The position numbers and the translations under genes are program-made. A stretch of 25,421 nt of DNA from JBBKWG01 sp037968835 (lineage in GTDB: Bacteria; Pseudomonadota; Alphaproteobacteria; Rhodobacterales; Rhodobacteraceae): NCBI GenBank assembly GCA_037968835.1, contig JBBKWG010000136.1, forward strand, positions 1 to 25,421, given 5' to 3'. The notes below the pieces were generated by a model that did no database searches, was not told where the DNA came from, and saw only the letters and a list, made by a program, of their open reading frames with translations. Position 1 is the stretch's first letter. Every line of letters begins with the position of its first letter. Positions 1 to 8,537 of the stretch are shown one piece after another.

Positions 1-465
1 TTGGGCGGGGTCGATGTGGCCGTCTGTCGGGTCCCATAGCCCACCCAGCAGATTGTCGGTCGAGATCAGCGGGTGGCGGCGGGCACATTCGGCCGCGTCG
101 ATGACTTCGAATTCCACACCCATCCCGGCCGCCATTGAGGTGAAGTGGCGATAGCCGTCCATTTGTGCTTCGGTATTGGTAAGCCGTATACCGCCATCTC
201 CGTAGTTGTAACCAACCGGATAGTCAGGATCGTCTCGCAATTCCTGATAAAGCGCGATGGAATGGCTTTTGAGGCCCACCATGGTCTGGTTCATACCGAA
301 ATTGGTGACTTGAGCGGCGGAATGCCACGTCGTTCCGGAAGTCAATTCGTCGCGTTCGACGAGCATGACATCGGTCCACCCCTCCTGCGTCAGATGGTAA
401 AGCAAAGAACAGCCCGCGATCCCGCCGCCGATCACTACAACCCTTGCCTGATCCCGCATCGCCAT
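1..465 (-). CDS. FAD-dependent dimethylglycine/sarcosine dehydrogenase-like oxidoreductase (3' part outside window)
   Basis: The first 155 residues of a flavoprotein whose C-terminus lies beyond the window start. The N-terminus has a Rossmann dinucleotide-binding motif (VVVIGGGIAG, residues about 9-18) followed by the acidic end of the second beta strand (LVERDEL, 35-41). The stretch TSGTTWHSA (42-50) is typical of the dimethylglycine/sarcosine dehydrogenase family, where the histidine carries covalently bound FAD; here it would be His48. Family members oxidatively demethylate N-methylated amino acids and often carry a C-terminal folate-binding GcvT-like domain, which cannot be checked here. 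It lies 142 nt downstream of the M81 peptidase gene on the same strand, so it probably belongs to the same catabolic locus. ATG at 465 is preceded by a short purine-rich stretch; a second ATG two codons later is an alternative. The family call is good, the substrate is unknown. Confidence 0.85.
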   Translation of the reverse strand, partial: MAMRDQARVVVIGGGIAGCSLLYHLTQEGWTDVMLVERDELTSGTTWHSAAQVTNFGMNQTMVGLKSHSIALYQELRDDPDYPVGYNYGDGGIRLTNTEAQMDGYRHFTSMAAGMGVEFEVIDAAECARRHPLISTDNLLGGLWDPTDGHIDPAQ

Positions 466-607
466 CCCTCTTTTGAATTTCCAGAACGTCTCACCTATCA
501 ACCCGTCGTGATTGAGGCCGTCAATGGAAAATCAGGAGTTTCGGTATTTCCGGAGATGCAGGAGTCCAGAACTCGCCGTTTCTTCGTTGCGCCTATTCAA
601 GTGAAGA

Positions 608-2083
608 TCAGCGATCCAGTGGAAAAATTGGGCGCGGAACTGCATTATAATTCATCGCAGCATAGTTCAGCGTGCATAATGCGCCGCTGTCGCAGACGAT
701 GATGCGTCCGGCTATCGGAGCGAATGCGGCGCGAAAGTGCTGCATCGATTTGAGTGCGACAACTCTTGACGCCGCAGGATCGATTCCGAAAGTTTCGAAT
801 TGCCGCAGGTCGAGCATCTGATGTGCGATGCTGACAATCAGGATGTCGATACCCTGAACGGAAAGAACCGCCGTGGCGCCAAAACTGCGCTGCAAGCCTC
901 CCAGGATCGGGCCGCTGCCGACTACGTTACCCATACCGCGCCATTTGAGCGTACCCGTTACTTCGATTGGACCACCGCCGAATTCAGGCGCGGTTTTCCC
1001 GCCCAATCGCAGGCTGATTGTCGCACCGACGTTATGGGCCTGCAAATGAGACGCGGCCTCGGGGTCTATCATCGGACCAAAGCAAGTTTCGTTCACACCG
1101 GCGTCGAGCAATGCGCTGAGAAGAGCCGTTGAATCGCCGTATGCGCCAGAGCCGGGATTGTCCGCATAGTCCGCGATTATCAAGGGACCGCCGCCAGCGC
1201 GCCAATGCGTGGCAACTTCGGCCGCTTCTGCAACGGTGAGGTAGTTGTTCAGAATTTCGTCGCGCCGCGCCCAAATGTCGTCAGCGAGTTCCTCTGCGAT
1301 AAGGTCAGCTCCGGCCAGTCCGGCCTCGGCCGTGACCAGCACCGTAGGGCCAACCTCCGCTATGTCGGCACAGGGAAACGCGCCATTGATGCTGATGGCA
1401 TATATGCCCTTGCGGGCTTCAAATGCGCGCGCCATTGCGTGACGTTCGATCATTGGACCAATGTCCGTGCGCCCGCCGTTCGCTTCTTCAAGCATTGGCC
1501 GATGCGCGCGCAGGGTCACGGGTTGAATATCGCCACTTATGGCTCGGTGAAGCAATTCCGCGGTCCGGCGGCCAGTGGCGCGGATGTCGACATGAGGATA
1601 CGTGGTGAACGAGACTAGGATCTGTGCCAGTTCGCACATTGCGCCGGTCACATTCGCATGCGGGTCCAGCGTGACGGCAATTGGCAATTCCGGTCCAATG
1701 ATCGCGCGCAACCGTCGCAGGATTTCACCTTCGCCGTCTTCGCACGATGCCGTTACCATCGCGCCGTGGAGGATCAGCAGGATGCCGTCCCATCCGCCCA
1801 GTTCCGCGGCCCGAATCAGCGGCGCGCAAAGTTGGTCAAATGCGTCGTCGGTCACGCGACCGCCAGGACCAGCGGCTGCACTAATAACGTGAGTTACATC
1901 CCAGCCATAGAGTTTGCCTGTATCTAGTACGCCCGCCAGTTCAGTATTACTGGAACCGCGAGCGGCGACGGCGGCGGGACCGTCCAGTAGATATCGGTCC
2001 CGAAACGCCGCTATATCCGTGGGGCGGATGTTGAACGTATTGGTTTCGTGCGAGATTTCAGCGGTCAGAATGCGGAAGGCCAC
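608..2083 (-). CDS. M81 family (MlrC-like) metallopeptidase
   Basis: A 491-residue protein of the MlrC family, named for the enzyme that opens linearised microcystin in Sphingopyxis; most members have unknown substrates. Family signatures visible are SHETNTF (11-17), LHGAM (105-109), DPHANV (140-145) and YPHVD (162-166). The candidate zinc ligands Glu13, His106, Asp140, His142 and His164 keep nearly the same spacing as the ligands I recall for MlrC, so it should be catalytically competent. There is no signal peptide, so it is cytosolic. The start is GTG, with an AAGGA Shine-Dalgarno that overlaps the stop codon of the upstream ATPase gene 12 nt away, implying translational coupling to the peptide transporter. 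Context suggests that it hydrolyses the compound brought in by that transporter. Family confidence is high, the substrate is inferred only as a peptide or amide. Confidence 0.9.
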   Translation of the reverse strand: MAFRILTAEISHETNTFNIRPTDIAAFRDRYLLDGPAAVAARGSSNTELAGVLDTGKLYGWDVTHVISAAAGPGGRVTDDAFDQLCAPLIRAAELGGWDGILLILHGAMVTASCEDGEGEILRRLRAIIGPELPIAVTLDPHANVTGAMCELAQILVSFTTYPHVDIRATGRRTAELLHRAISGDIQPVTLRAHRPMLEEANGGRTDIGPMIERHAMARAFEARKGIYAISINGAFPCADIAEVGPTVLVTAEAGLAGADLIAEELADDIWARRDEILNNYLTVAEAAEVATHWRAGGGPLIIADYADNPGSGAYGDSTALLSALLDAGVNETCFGPMIDPEAASHLQAHNVGATISLRLGGKTAPEFGGGPIEVTGTLKWRGMGNVVGSGPILGGLQRSFGATAVLSVQGIDILIVSIAHQMLDLRQFETFGIDPAASRVVALKSMQHFRAAFAPIAGRIIVCDSGALCTLNYAAMNYNAVPRPIFPLDR

Positions 2084-2095
2084 GTTTCGAATCCT

Positions 2096-3049
2096 TCAGA
2101 TCGGGTGGTGGCAGGCAACGGGATGTCCTCCGCGCTCGGCCAGTTCAGGTGTCTCGCTTCGGCAAATGTCTGTCGCCTGCGGGCAACGGTCGGCAAAGGC
2201 GCACCCGGGCGGCAGGTCGAAGGGGCTTGGCACCTCGCCCTCCAGAGGTGCAATCACGCGCCGTTGCTTTGGGTCCGGAGCAAAGGTGCTGTCCATCAGC
2301 GTTTTGGTATAGGGGTGGCGTGCCGCCAGTTCGGTATCGGGCAACGCTTCGACAACGCGACCAAGATACATCACGAGGATCTCGTCGCAGAAATACCGCA
2401 CAAGGCTGAGGTCGTGGCTGATGAACAGATAAGTCAGCCCGAGATCGTCCCGCAGTTGCTCCAGAAGGCTGATAATCTGCGCCTGCACGGACACATCCAG
2501 CGACGCGGTTGGTTCGTCCAGCACCAAAAGCGACGGGCGCAGCGCCAACGCGCGGGCGATGCCGACGCGCTGTTTCTGGCCACCGGAAATCTGATGCGGA
2601 AAGCTGCTGGCGAGGCCGGGGTTAAGGCCGACCATCTCAAGTAATGCAGCGACCTCATCGGCTTCGGAGCCAATGGTCTTGCGACCCTGCACCACGAATG
2701 GCTCCATGACCGCGCGTTGGAGTGTATAGCGCGGGTCGATGGCCGAGTACGGGTCCTGGAACACCATCTGCATCCGGGCGCGCAAGCCACGCATCTGAGC
2801 GGGCGATTTGGCGCGCAGATCCTCGCCGTCGAAATGGAGCGTACCCGCCGTGGGTTCGATCAGCCGAAGGATCAATCGGGCGAGCGTAGACTTACCACAG
2901 CCGCTTTCCCCGACGACACCGATGACGCGTCCCTTGGGCAGATCGAAGGACACGTCGTTGACCGCATGCATTGCGCGCGCGCGACGAAAGGGACCGCCCG
3001 AGCTGGTGAATTGCTTGGAAAGATTGCGAACTTCGAGCAGGTTGGTCAT
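2096..3049 (-). CDS. Dipeptide/oligopeptide ABC transporter ATP-binding protein (DppF/OppF-like)
   Basis: A 317-residue ATPase, one of two that power the peptide-type importer encoded here. Walker A is GESGCGKST (47-55), the signature is ISGGQKQR (154-161) and Walker B is LLVLDEP (174-180), followed by a switch histidine in FISHD. The C-terminal extension carries the Cys-rich GCAFADRCP segment and a later CHH that are typical of the oligopeptide/dipeptide ATPase C-terminal domain. An upstream in-frame ATG would add eight residues, but ATG at 3049 gives the canonical MTNLLEVRNL opening and a 4-nt ATGA overlap with the preceding ATPase gene. It is the fifth transporter gene, and the metallopeptidase gene follows closely. 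Confidence 0.93.
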   Translation of the reverse strand: MTNLLEVRNLSKQFTSSGGPFRRARAMHAVNDVSFDLPKGRVIGVVGESGCGKSTLARLILRLIEPTAGTLHFDGEDLRAKSPAQMRGLRARMQMVFQDPYSAIDPRYTLQRAVMEPFVVQGRKTIGSEADEVAALLEMVGLNPGLASSFPHQISGGQKQRVGIARALALRPSLLVLDEPTASLDVSVQAQIISLLEQLRDDLGLTYLFISHDLSLVRYFCDEILVMYLGRVVEALPDTELAARHPYTKTLMDSTFAPDPKQRRVIAPLEGEVPSPFDLPPGCAFADRCPQATDICRSETPELAERGGHPVACHHPI

Positions 3050-4002
3050 GGAGCGGACCCTGCAAAATGGCAAGCGGCGGCACTGTCGCCGTTATGAACA
3101 AAGGCTGGCCGTTCGGTCGTGCAGATCTCTTGCGCGCGGTCGCAGCGTGGATGGAACGGGCAGCCCTTGGGGTAGTTTAGCACCGTGGGAACGGTGCCGG
3201 GTATGCCGATCAGGTGTTCATCCTCGCTGAGACCTTTGGGGATGCAGCCGATAAGAGCCTGGGTATAGGGATGCTGCGGCGCGTCGAAGATTGCCTGCAC
3301 CGGACCACGTTCAACTGCCCGTCCGGCGTACATCACGACAACCTTGTCACAGGTTTGCGCCACGACGCTCATGTCGTGGGTGATAAGCACCAGTGCCAGA
3401 TCGCGTTCCTTGACCAGATCGTCGAGCAGACGGATGATTTGGGCCTGCACCGTCACGTCCAGCGCCGTGGTCGGTTCATCCGCGACCAGCAGATCGGGAT
3501 CGGCGGCAAGTGCCATCGCGATCACGATGCGCTGTTTCATACCGCCCGACATCTGGTGCGGATAGCGGTCGCAGATCAGTGCGGGTTCGGGAATGCGTAG
3601 CGTGCCGAGAATTTCGACCGTGCGCGCACGAGCCTCCGCCGCCGTCTTACCGAGATGCAGGCGCGACACGTCGTCGACCTGCGGCCCGATCTTTTGCAGA
3701 GGATCGAGCGAGGTCATCGGATTCTGAGTGATCATGCCCAGACGCCCGCCACGCAGCTTGCGATAGGCGGGTTCCGCCAGCGTGGTCAGTTCCTGCCCGT
3801 CGAACATTATCGACCCTGCAGTGATGCGGCCACCCGACAGCGGCAACAGCCCCATGACGCTCATTGCCGTCAGCGACTTGCCCGACCCACTCTCCCCGAC
3901 GATGCCGAGCGTTTCGCCCTTGGCCAGTGAAAAACTGACGCCCGACAGGGGAGCAACGGCACCGAAGGCAACCTGAAGATCGCGAACCTCGAGCATGGTC
4001 AT
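3046..4002 (-). CDS. Dipeptide/oligopeptide ABC transporter ATP-binding protein (DppD/OppD-like)
   Basis: A 318-residue ATPase, partner of the DppF-like subunit. Walker A is GESGSGKS (36-43), the Q-loop is in ITQNPMTSLDP (91-101), the signature is MSGGMKQR (151-158) and Walker B is DLLVADEP (170-177). The C-terminal oligopeptide/dipeptide-type domain is present (GCPFHPRCDRA...ICTTERP). It overlaps the upstream permease and the downstream ATPase by 4 nt each, so the subunits are translationally coupled. A start two codons downstream (MLEVRDL) is also possible. Transport specificity cannot be read from an ATPase; the Dpp/Opp/Gsi/nickel group is meant in the broad sense. Confidence 0.93.
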   Translation of the reverse strand: MTMLEVRDLQVAFGAVAPLSGVSFSLAKGETLGIVGESGSGKSLTAMSVMGLLPLSGGRITAGSIMFDGQELTTLAEPAYRKLRGGRLGMITQNPMTSLDPLQKIGPQVDDVSRLHLGKTAAEARARTVEILGTLRIPEPALICDRYPHQMSGGMKQRIVIAMALAADPDLLVADEPTTALDVTVQAQIIRLLDDLVKERDLALVLITHDMSVVAQTCDKVVVMYAGRAVERGPVQAIFDAPQHPYTQALIGCIPKGLSEDEHLIGIPGTVPTVLNYPKGCPFHPRCDRAQEICTTERPAFVHNGDSAAACHFAGSAP

Positions 4003-4883
4003 GCCCCTCTGATCCGGTCGCGGATATCCAGCGCGCGGATCAGTTCGTCACCAAACAGATTCACGGCGATGACCGTGACGGCGACGACGACACCGGGAAA
4101 GATGATGACCCAGGGGCTGAGAAACAACTGCGCGGTGCCCGACGACATCATCGCGCCCCAGCTTGGCGTAGGCGGCTGTGCGCCAAGGCCAAAAAAGCCC
4201 AAAGTCGCCTCCAGCACGATACCGTCGCCGATTGCCAGCATCCCGACGACGATCACCGGGGCTATGGCGTTTGGCAGCAGGTGTTTCAGAAGGATGTGAT
4301 GTGGTTTTGCGCCAAGGTTGATCGTCGCTTCGATGAAGGTCTCGCGCTTCAGCCGCACGATCTGTGCGCGTGTCAGGCGGGTGAACTGAGCCAGATAGGC
4401 GATGGCGATGGCGAAGGTCGTCGAGGTCAGGCCGGGGCCAATGATGGCCACAAAGATAAGCGCGATCAGAATGTCGGGGAAGGACCAGGTAAGGTCCACG
4501 ACCGTCATCACCGCCCGCTCGAATAGCCCGCCGAAATAGCCTGCTGCGGCGCCGAGAGTCATACCCACGGTGATCGAAATGGCGATGGCTGTCGCACTGA
4601 CCGACAGAGAAGTCCGCGCGCCGTAGATTACGCGGCTGAGGACATCCCGGCCAAACTGATCGGTGCCCAACAGATGTGGCCAGCCCGGTGGGGCGTTGCC
4701 GTTCATCAGGTCCTGCGCGGCGTAATCGAAGGGCGTGATCCATGGCGCGAAGATCGCTGTCAGCAGCAGCAGCACGAGGAAGCCGCCCGCAATCTTGCCA
4801 AGCCATGACCCGAAAGCGCGGCCAAGCGATGTGTTGCCGAAACCGGCCATTGCGCGGGCAGCGGTGCCAGTCATGCTGGTCAT
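3999..4883 (-). CDS. Peptide-type ABC transporter permease (DppC-like)
   Basis: A 294-residue inner-membrane permease. It has an N-terminal membrane anchor (about residues 31-52), the typical extracytoplasmic segment HLLGTDQFGRDVLSR shared by DppC/OppC proteins, and a BPD_transp_1 core with several membrane helices. The ATPase-contacting EAA loop is visible as EATINLGAKPHHILLKHLLP. It should pair with the DppB-like subunit to form the channel. The start ATGACCAGC overlaps the end of the dppB-like gene by 4 nt, and its stop overlaps the dppD-like start by 4 nt. An alternative ATG lies three codons downstream. Confidence 0.92.
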   Translation of the reverse strand: MTSMTGTAARAMAGFGNTSLGRAFGSWLGKIAGGFLVLLLLTAIFAPWITPFDYAAQDLMNGNAPPGWPHLLGTDQFGRDVLSRVIYGARTSLSVSATAIAISITVGMTLGAAAGYFGGLFERAVMTVVDLTWSFPDILIALIFVAIIGPGLTSTTFAIAIAYLAQFTRLTRAQIVRLKRETFIEATINLGAKPHHILLKHLLPNAIAPVIVVGMLAIGDGIVLEATLGFFGLGAQPPTPSWGAMMSSGTAQLFLSPWVIIFPGVVVAVTVIAVNLFGDELIRALDIRDRIRGA

Positions 4884-5809
4884 GTCTTGCCCTCACGGAT
4901 GCGGGGATCCATCGCGGCCTGCGCCACATCGCCGATCAGCGTGCCGAGCATCACGGCGAGCGCCAGCATAAGCAGGCACCCCTGCACCACCGGGTAATCG
5001 CGCTGGCCCAGAGCGCGGATCAGGAGCGACCCAAGACCGGGACGGCCAAAGACGAATTCGACCGTAACTGCGCCGCCGAGGATCCAACCTATTCTCAGCG
5101 CAAGAATGGTGACCACCGGCAGCATTGCGTGCGGCATCAGGTGGCGGAACAGGATGGTATTGGACGACAGCCCCTTGGCGTGCAGCAACGTCACGAAGTC
5201 TTCGCGCCGCGTATCCATCAGGGCAACGCGCGTGACACGCGCCACAAGTGCAACGCCGCCAAAGCCGATGGTCAGCACCGGCAAAACCAGCGAATCCCAA
5301 CCTTTGGCTCCCGACACGGGAAACCACTGCAATTGAACGGCAAAGAAAAGGATCATCAACAGCGCCAGCCAGAACCCCGGAACCGTGGAACCCAGAAGAA
5401 TGAAACCGCGCACGAACTGTTCCAGGATCACGGACCTAGTAGAAGCCGAGATGGTGCCAAGGATAATGCCGACGATGCTCGAAAACGCGAAAGCCAGTGC
5501 CCCGAGTTGTAAGCTGTATGGCAGGTTCTGCGCGATCAGGTCTGCAACGGGTCGGCGCAACACGATGGCCTCGCCGAAGTCACCCTGGAACATCGCTCCT
5601 ATCCAGCGGAAATATTGCACGAACAACGGCTGATCGAGTCCGTATTTGGCGATTAGCGCAACACGGTCAGCGGGCGATGATCCAACCCGGATCAAGTTGT
5701 CGATCGGATCGCCCGGCAGAAGATGGACGATCATGAAGATCACGACCGAGATCGAAATCGACACCGGGATCAGCATCAGCATGCGGAAGAAGATGTATCG
5801 CAACAGCAT
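4880..5809 (-). CDS. Peptide-type ABC transporter permease (DppB-like)
   Basis: A 309-residue inner-membrane permease. The N-terminus MLLRYIFFRMLMLIPVSIS with the following LLPGDP motif is characteristic of DppB/OppB/NikB proteins, as is YGLDQPLFVQYFRW around residues 56-69. The EAA loop is EDFVTLLHAKGLSSNTILFR. It forms a heterodimer with the DppC-like permease. A purine-rich AAAGGG stretch lies about 7 nt before the ATG. It is separated from the binding-protein gene by 72 nt containing a GC-rich hairpin, as is common where the binding protein must be made in excess over membrane components. Confidence 0.92.
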   Translation of the reverse strand: MLLRYIFFRMLMLIPVSISISVVIFMIVHLLPGDPIDNLIRVGSSPADRVALIAKYGLDQPLFVQYFRWIGAMFQGDFGEAIVLRRPVADLIAQNLPYSLQLGALAFAFSSIVGIILGTISASTRSVILEQFVRGFILLGSTVPGFWLALLMILFFAVQLQWFPVSGAKGWDSLVLPVLTIGFGGVALVARVTRVALMDTRREDFVTLLHAKGLSSNTILFRHLMPHAMLPVVTILALRIGWILGGAVTVEFVFGRPGLGSLLIRALGQRDYPVVQGCLLMLALAVMLGTLIGDVAQAAMDPRIREGKT

Positions 5810-5839
5810 GGTTCAGCCCTTTGCGGATCGCGGTGTTCA

Positions 5840-5862
5840 CCCACCCCCAATCCGGGGATGGG
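5840..5862 (-). terminator. GC-rich stem-loop between binding protein and permease genes
   Basis: An inverted repeat pairs 5840-5848 with 5854-5862: eight G-C/A-T pairs, one C-A mismatch and a 5-nt loop. It starts 20 nt after the stop of the substrate-binding protein gene and is not followed by a T-run, so it looks like a partial terminator or 3'-end stabiliser rather than a full intrinsic terminator. Such elements let binding-protein mRNA accumulate above permease mRNA; that role is inferred here. Confidence 0.55.
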
Positions 5863-5881
5863 TTGTCGCAAGCGGTCGCTT

Positions 5882-7459
5882 TTATTCGACGACAGTCATG
5901 TCGAGAACGGTCTGCGAACGGAACCGTGTCCCACGCACCGGATCAGGCACGGTCACTTTGTCGGAATTATAGGCAATGTTCTTCGTTGGCTGATAGATCG
6001 GCACGAAGAGATGCTGTGACAAAACATACTCGTGGTATGCCTTGAAATTGGCGATACGCTCGTCCGAATTCTTGCTTTCGGCCATTGCGATCTTGTTCAG
6101 GCGCTCGCCTTCAGGGTCATTCCACATCGAGACGTTCGGATAACCCAGTCGCTCGCCGGAAAAGAACCAGTCCAGAATGTCCGAATTGTTCCAGTCATAG
6201 CCACGCACGGCCAATTGGTGCCGGTTCTCCTTGTATTCGTCCCGAATGGTCGAGCTGTCGAAAACGGTAATCACCGCCTCCATCCCGATATCGGCCAATT
6301 GTGCCTGCACAACCTGAGTAACGGACGTGAATTCCGTACCATTTTGGGTGAAGAGTTTTACCGACAGGGGCTGGCCGTCTTTCATCCGAACCGGCCCGTC
6401 GCTTTTGACCCAGCCCGCTTCGTCCAATAGCGCATTCGCCTTGTCCAGATCGAAGCTGACGTTCAGCGCGGGATCAACCTGTGCTTCCGGGAGTGACGAG
6501 ATCAGGAAGTTGTGCGCCGGCGCGCCCACGCCGTTATAAATCGAGGCAACGATGGCTTCCTGATTGATCGCAAGGCCAGTTGCCTCACGCACCTTTATGT
6601 CGTCGAAGGGGGCGGATGTGACGTTGATGGGCATATAGTTGATGCCGGTGCCGGGCATCTGGATAACGGTGATATTGCTCTCCGCTTTGAGAATTTCCAG
6701 AAAGTCGGTAGGGACGCCCAAAAGCAGGTCGATTCCGCCAGTCTTGAGTTCAAGAAATGCTGTGGACTGATCCGGCACTTCGCGGAACGTGATCTGGCCA
6801 ATATTCGCGGCGCCCTGGTTTTCCGAAAGATCGGACCCCCAGGCGTAGTCATCATTGCGCACCAGAACGGTTTCCAACCCGATAGCGAAGTTTTCCAGTT
6901 TGAAGGGACCGGTGCCCACCGCGCCGGAAACGCCGAAATCATCGCCCATTTCGTCGTAGGCAGCTTGCCCCGGAATGCCCATAAAAGTGGAAGACAGATT
7001 ATAGAGCAGGTTCGGCTCGGGCCGTGACATGATCAACTTGACGGTCAGATCATCCACCACTTCCACGGATTCAACGGCCGCGACCAGAAACGCGTTCTCT
7101 GTTTCGGCGAAATCGGGAATCCAATCTGCGACAGTTTGCGCGTTGAACGGCGTGCCGTCGTGGAACGTGACTCCTTCCTTCAGATGGAAAACCCAGGACA
7201 TGCCGTCGGGGGCTTCGTCCCAAGACGTTGCCAGATGCGGGTGATAGGACTGGTCGGCATCCTGCTCGACCAGCCGGTCATAGATGAGAGATGCTGCAGA
7301 GTTCAGATTGCTGGAGGTGACTGGATTATAAGAGGTGGCCCCCAGTTCATCCGCAGAAAACGCAATCGTCACATCCTGTGCCATTGCTGCACTTGACAGG
7401 AAACCGGCTGCGATAAGCGCCGTTCCTGACAGAAGTTTCGTCTTGGTCGAATAGCGCAT
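5882..7459 (-). CDS. Peptide-type ABC transporter substrate-binding protein (family 5, DppA-like)
   Basis: A 525-residue periplasmic solute-binding protein of the SBP_bac_5 family. The signal peptide is clear: a basic start (MRYSTKTK), a hydrophobic core and a likely cleavage at AMA|Q after residue 27. Family features follow: YDRLVEQDADQSYHPHLATSW near the mature N-terminus, FHLKEGVTFHDGTPF and the later GTGPFKLENF. Cluster 5 proteins bind di- and oligopeptides, opines, nickel complexes or small amines; the exact ligand cannot be told. A longer in-frame ORF begins at 7540 but would place 27 non-signal residues ahead of the signal peptide and overlap the regulator gene, so ATG at 7459 with AGGGACGA upstream was chosen. 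The regulator stop lies only about 31 nt upstream. Confidence 0.93.
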   Translation of the reverse strand: MRYSTKTKLLSGTALIAAGFLSSAAMAQDVTIAFSADELGATSYNPVTSSNLNSAASLIYDRLVEQDADQSYHPHLATSWDEAPDGMSWVFHLKEGVTFHDGTPFNAQTVADWIPDFAETENAFLVAAVESVEVVDDLTVKLIMSRPEPNLLYNLSSTFMGIPGQAAYDEMGDDFGVSGAVGTGPFKLENFAIGLETVLVRNDDYAWGSDLSENQGAANIGQITFREVPDQSTAFLELKTGGIDLLLGVPTDFLEILKAESNITVIQMPGTGINYMPINVTSAPFDDIKVREATGLAINQEAIVASIYNGVGAPAHNFLISSLPEAQVDPALNVSFDLDKANALLDEAGWVKSDGPVRMKDGQPLSVKLFTQNGTEFTSVTQVVQAQLADIGMEAVITVFDSSTIRDEYKENRHQLAVRGYDWNNSDILDWFFSGERLGYPNVSMWNDPEGERLNKIAMAESKNSDERIANFKAYHEYVLSQHLFVPIYQPTKNIAYNSDKVTVPDPVRGTRFRSQTVLDMTVVE

Positions 7460-7477
7460 TGGTTTCGTCCCTATGAT

Positions 7478-7493
7478 TAATAGAAGTGTTTCA
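7478..7493. promoter_or_regulatory. Candidate RpiR-type operator upstream of the binding protein gene
   Basis: The plus-strand string TAATAGAAGTGTTTCA lies between the regulator stop codon and the binding-protein start. It contains GAA-N4-TTC dyad symmetry on both strands and resembles TAATAAAACTTTCA at 8419-8432 upstream of the regulator. RpiR/MurR-family operators often contain GAAA/TTTC half sites. Assignment is by similarity of two sites only. Confidence 0.35.
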
Positions 7494-8387
7494 GTTAGTC
7501 TTATTGCTCCGTATTCGTTTCGCGGCGGCGCTTCCGACATGGCCGGTGAAGCGTCCGTAAAGCTCGGCGATGCGGTTCATGCGATCTTCAACCTCGGGGC
7601 CCAACTCCATGAACACGCCGTTTACCAAGAGGTTGGCGAGGCTCGCCATCTGCGCTGTGGATTCCCAGAACAGGTTAAATTCGGTCGGAACCACGAAAAT
7701 CTCGTTAGCGACATCGCGACCCCAATCGCAATAGGGATCGGTGATCAGCGTGACAGGTATGCCCACTTCCTTGGCTTCATTGGCTAGGTCGCGCGCCAGC
7801 CGGGAATAGCGTCGCGCCTCGAAGATCACGAGGGCAGCGTCGGTATCGTCTCGCGCCAGCACCTGCGCAAAGTTTCCACCTGCCAAGTCAAGCAATTCAA
7901 CCCCGTCTCGCAGGTATTGCATCTGATTGACGAATATCTGCGCCATGCCGCGTTCGGTCTGAAACCCGGTTGCGAAGACTGCCTTGGCCGATGCAAGACG
8001 CCGCACCACCGTTGCCCACGCGGGCGAGTGGGCGATTTCGTAAACTGCGACCAACGCCGCCATCTCAAGCTCTAGTCCACGCACAAGCTGGTCTTCACCG
8101 GCATGATGGCGGGCCTGAAGGTCTTTGAGACGGTCGCCGATTAGCCAGGGTTGATCGCTGATTTCTTGGCGCAGGTGCGATTTGAGGTCCTTGAAACTGC
8201 CGTAGCCCAATGTCCGGCAAAATCGACCCACCGTCGGTTCACTGACAGAGACTTTTCCGCCAATGCTGGCGGCCGTCTCGAATGGCAGCGAAGCGATCTC
8301 GGCCAACATATAGTTGGCAAGAGAGCGATCCGCTTTTGAAGCAGACGCGCTGACATCCGTCAGCCGCTGTCGCAGTGATTTTGGCAT
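7491..8387 (-). CDS. MurR/RpiR family transcriptional regulator (HTH plus SIS domain)
   Basis: A 298-residue one-component regulator. The N-terminal RpiR-type helix-turn-helix domain occupies about residues 1-77, with the recognition region VSVSEPTVGRFCRTLGYGSF (47-66). A sugar-isomerase-like SIS domain spans about 125-260, with KAVFATGFQTERGMAQ at its start. The SIS domain normally senses a phosphosugar or other small metabolite. The start is ATG at 8387 behind a GGGGAGGG Shine-Dalgarno. It heads the peptide transporter locus, only about 31 nt ahead of the binding-protein gene, and diverges from an FAD oxidoreductase gene, so it probably controls both. Whether it represses or activates, and its effector, are unknown. 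Confidence 0.92.
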   Translation of the reverse strand: MPKSLRQRLTDVSASASKADRSLANYMLAEIASLPFETAASIGGKVSVSEPTVGRFCRTLGYGSFKDLKSHLRQEISDQPWLIGDRLKDLQARHHAGEDQLVRGLELEMAALVAVYEIAHSPAWATVVRRLASAKAVFATGFQTERGMAQIFVNQMQYLRDGVELLDLAGGNFAQVLARDDTDAALVIFEARRYSRLARDLANEAKEVGIPVTLITDPYCDWGRDVANEIFVVPTEFNLFWESTAQMASLANLLVNGVFMELGPEVEDRMNRIAELYGRFTGHVGSAAAKRIRSNKTN

Positions 8388-8418
8388 TTGCCCTCCCCGG
8401 GGCGTTTGATGAAGTAAG

Positions 8419-8432
8419 TAATAAAACTTTCA
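8419..8432. promoter_or_regulatory. Candidate RpiR-type operator in the divergent promoter region
   Basis: The string TAATAAAACTTTCA sits in the AT-rich divergent region (8388-8537) between the regulator and the FAD oxidoreductase genes, about 32 nt upstream of the regulator start. A wider imperfect dyad (TGAAGT...ACTTTCA) covers about 8409-8432. A related string occurs before the binding-protein gene at 7478-7493. The rest of the region shows no convincing -35/-10 pair. Confidence 0.35.
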
Positions 8433-8537
8433 AATAGTCAATCAATTTAATTTATCTTGCAAATTCACGGCCTGGAGTGTCAGGTTGTTGCGCGGGTTCA
8501 AAGAAACCGCTCGCACGGCAGGAAAGCGCAGCCCCAC

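Noticed and set aside
4048..4929. 293-residue minus-strand ORF overlapping the DppC-like permease in another frame
   Set aside because: Its product is Arg/His-rich with no domain, while the overlapping frame encodes an unmistakable DppC-type permease with the expected 4-nt overlaps.
4742..5512. 256-residue plus-strand ORF opposite the two permease genes
   Set aside because: Antisense shadow of high-GC coding sequence; composition rich in Gln, His and Arg, no motif, no ribosome site, and both permeases beneath are intact.
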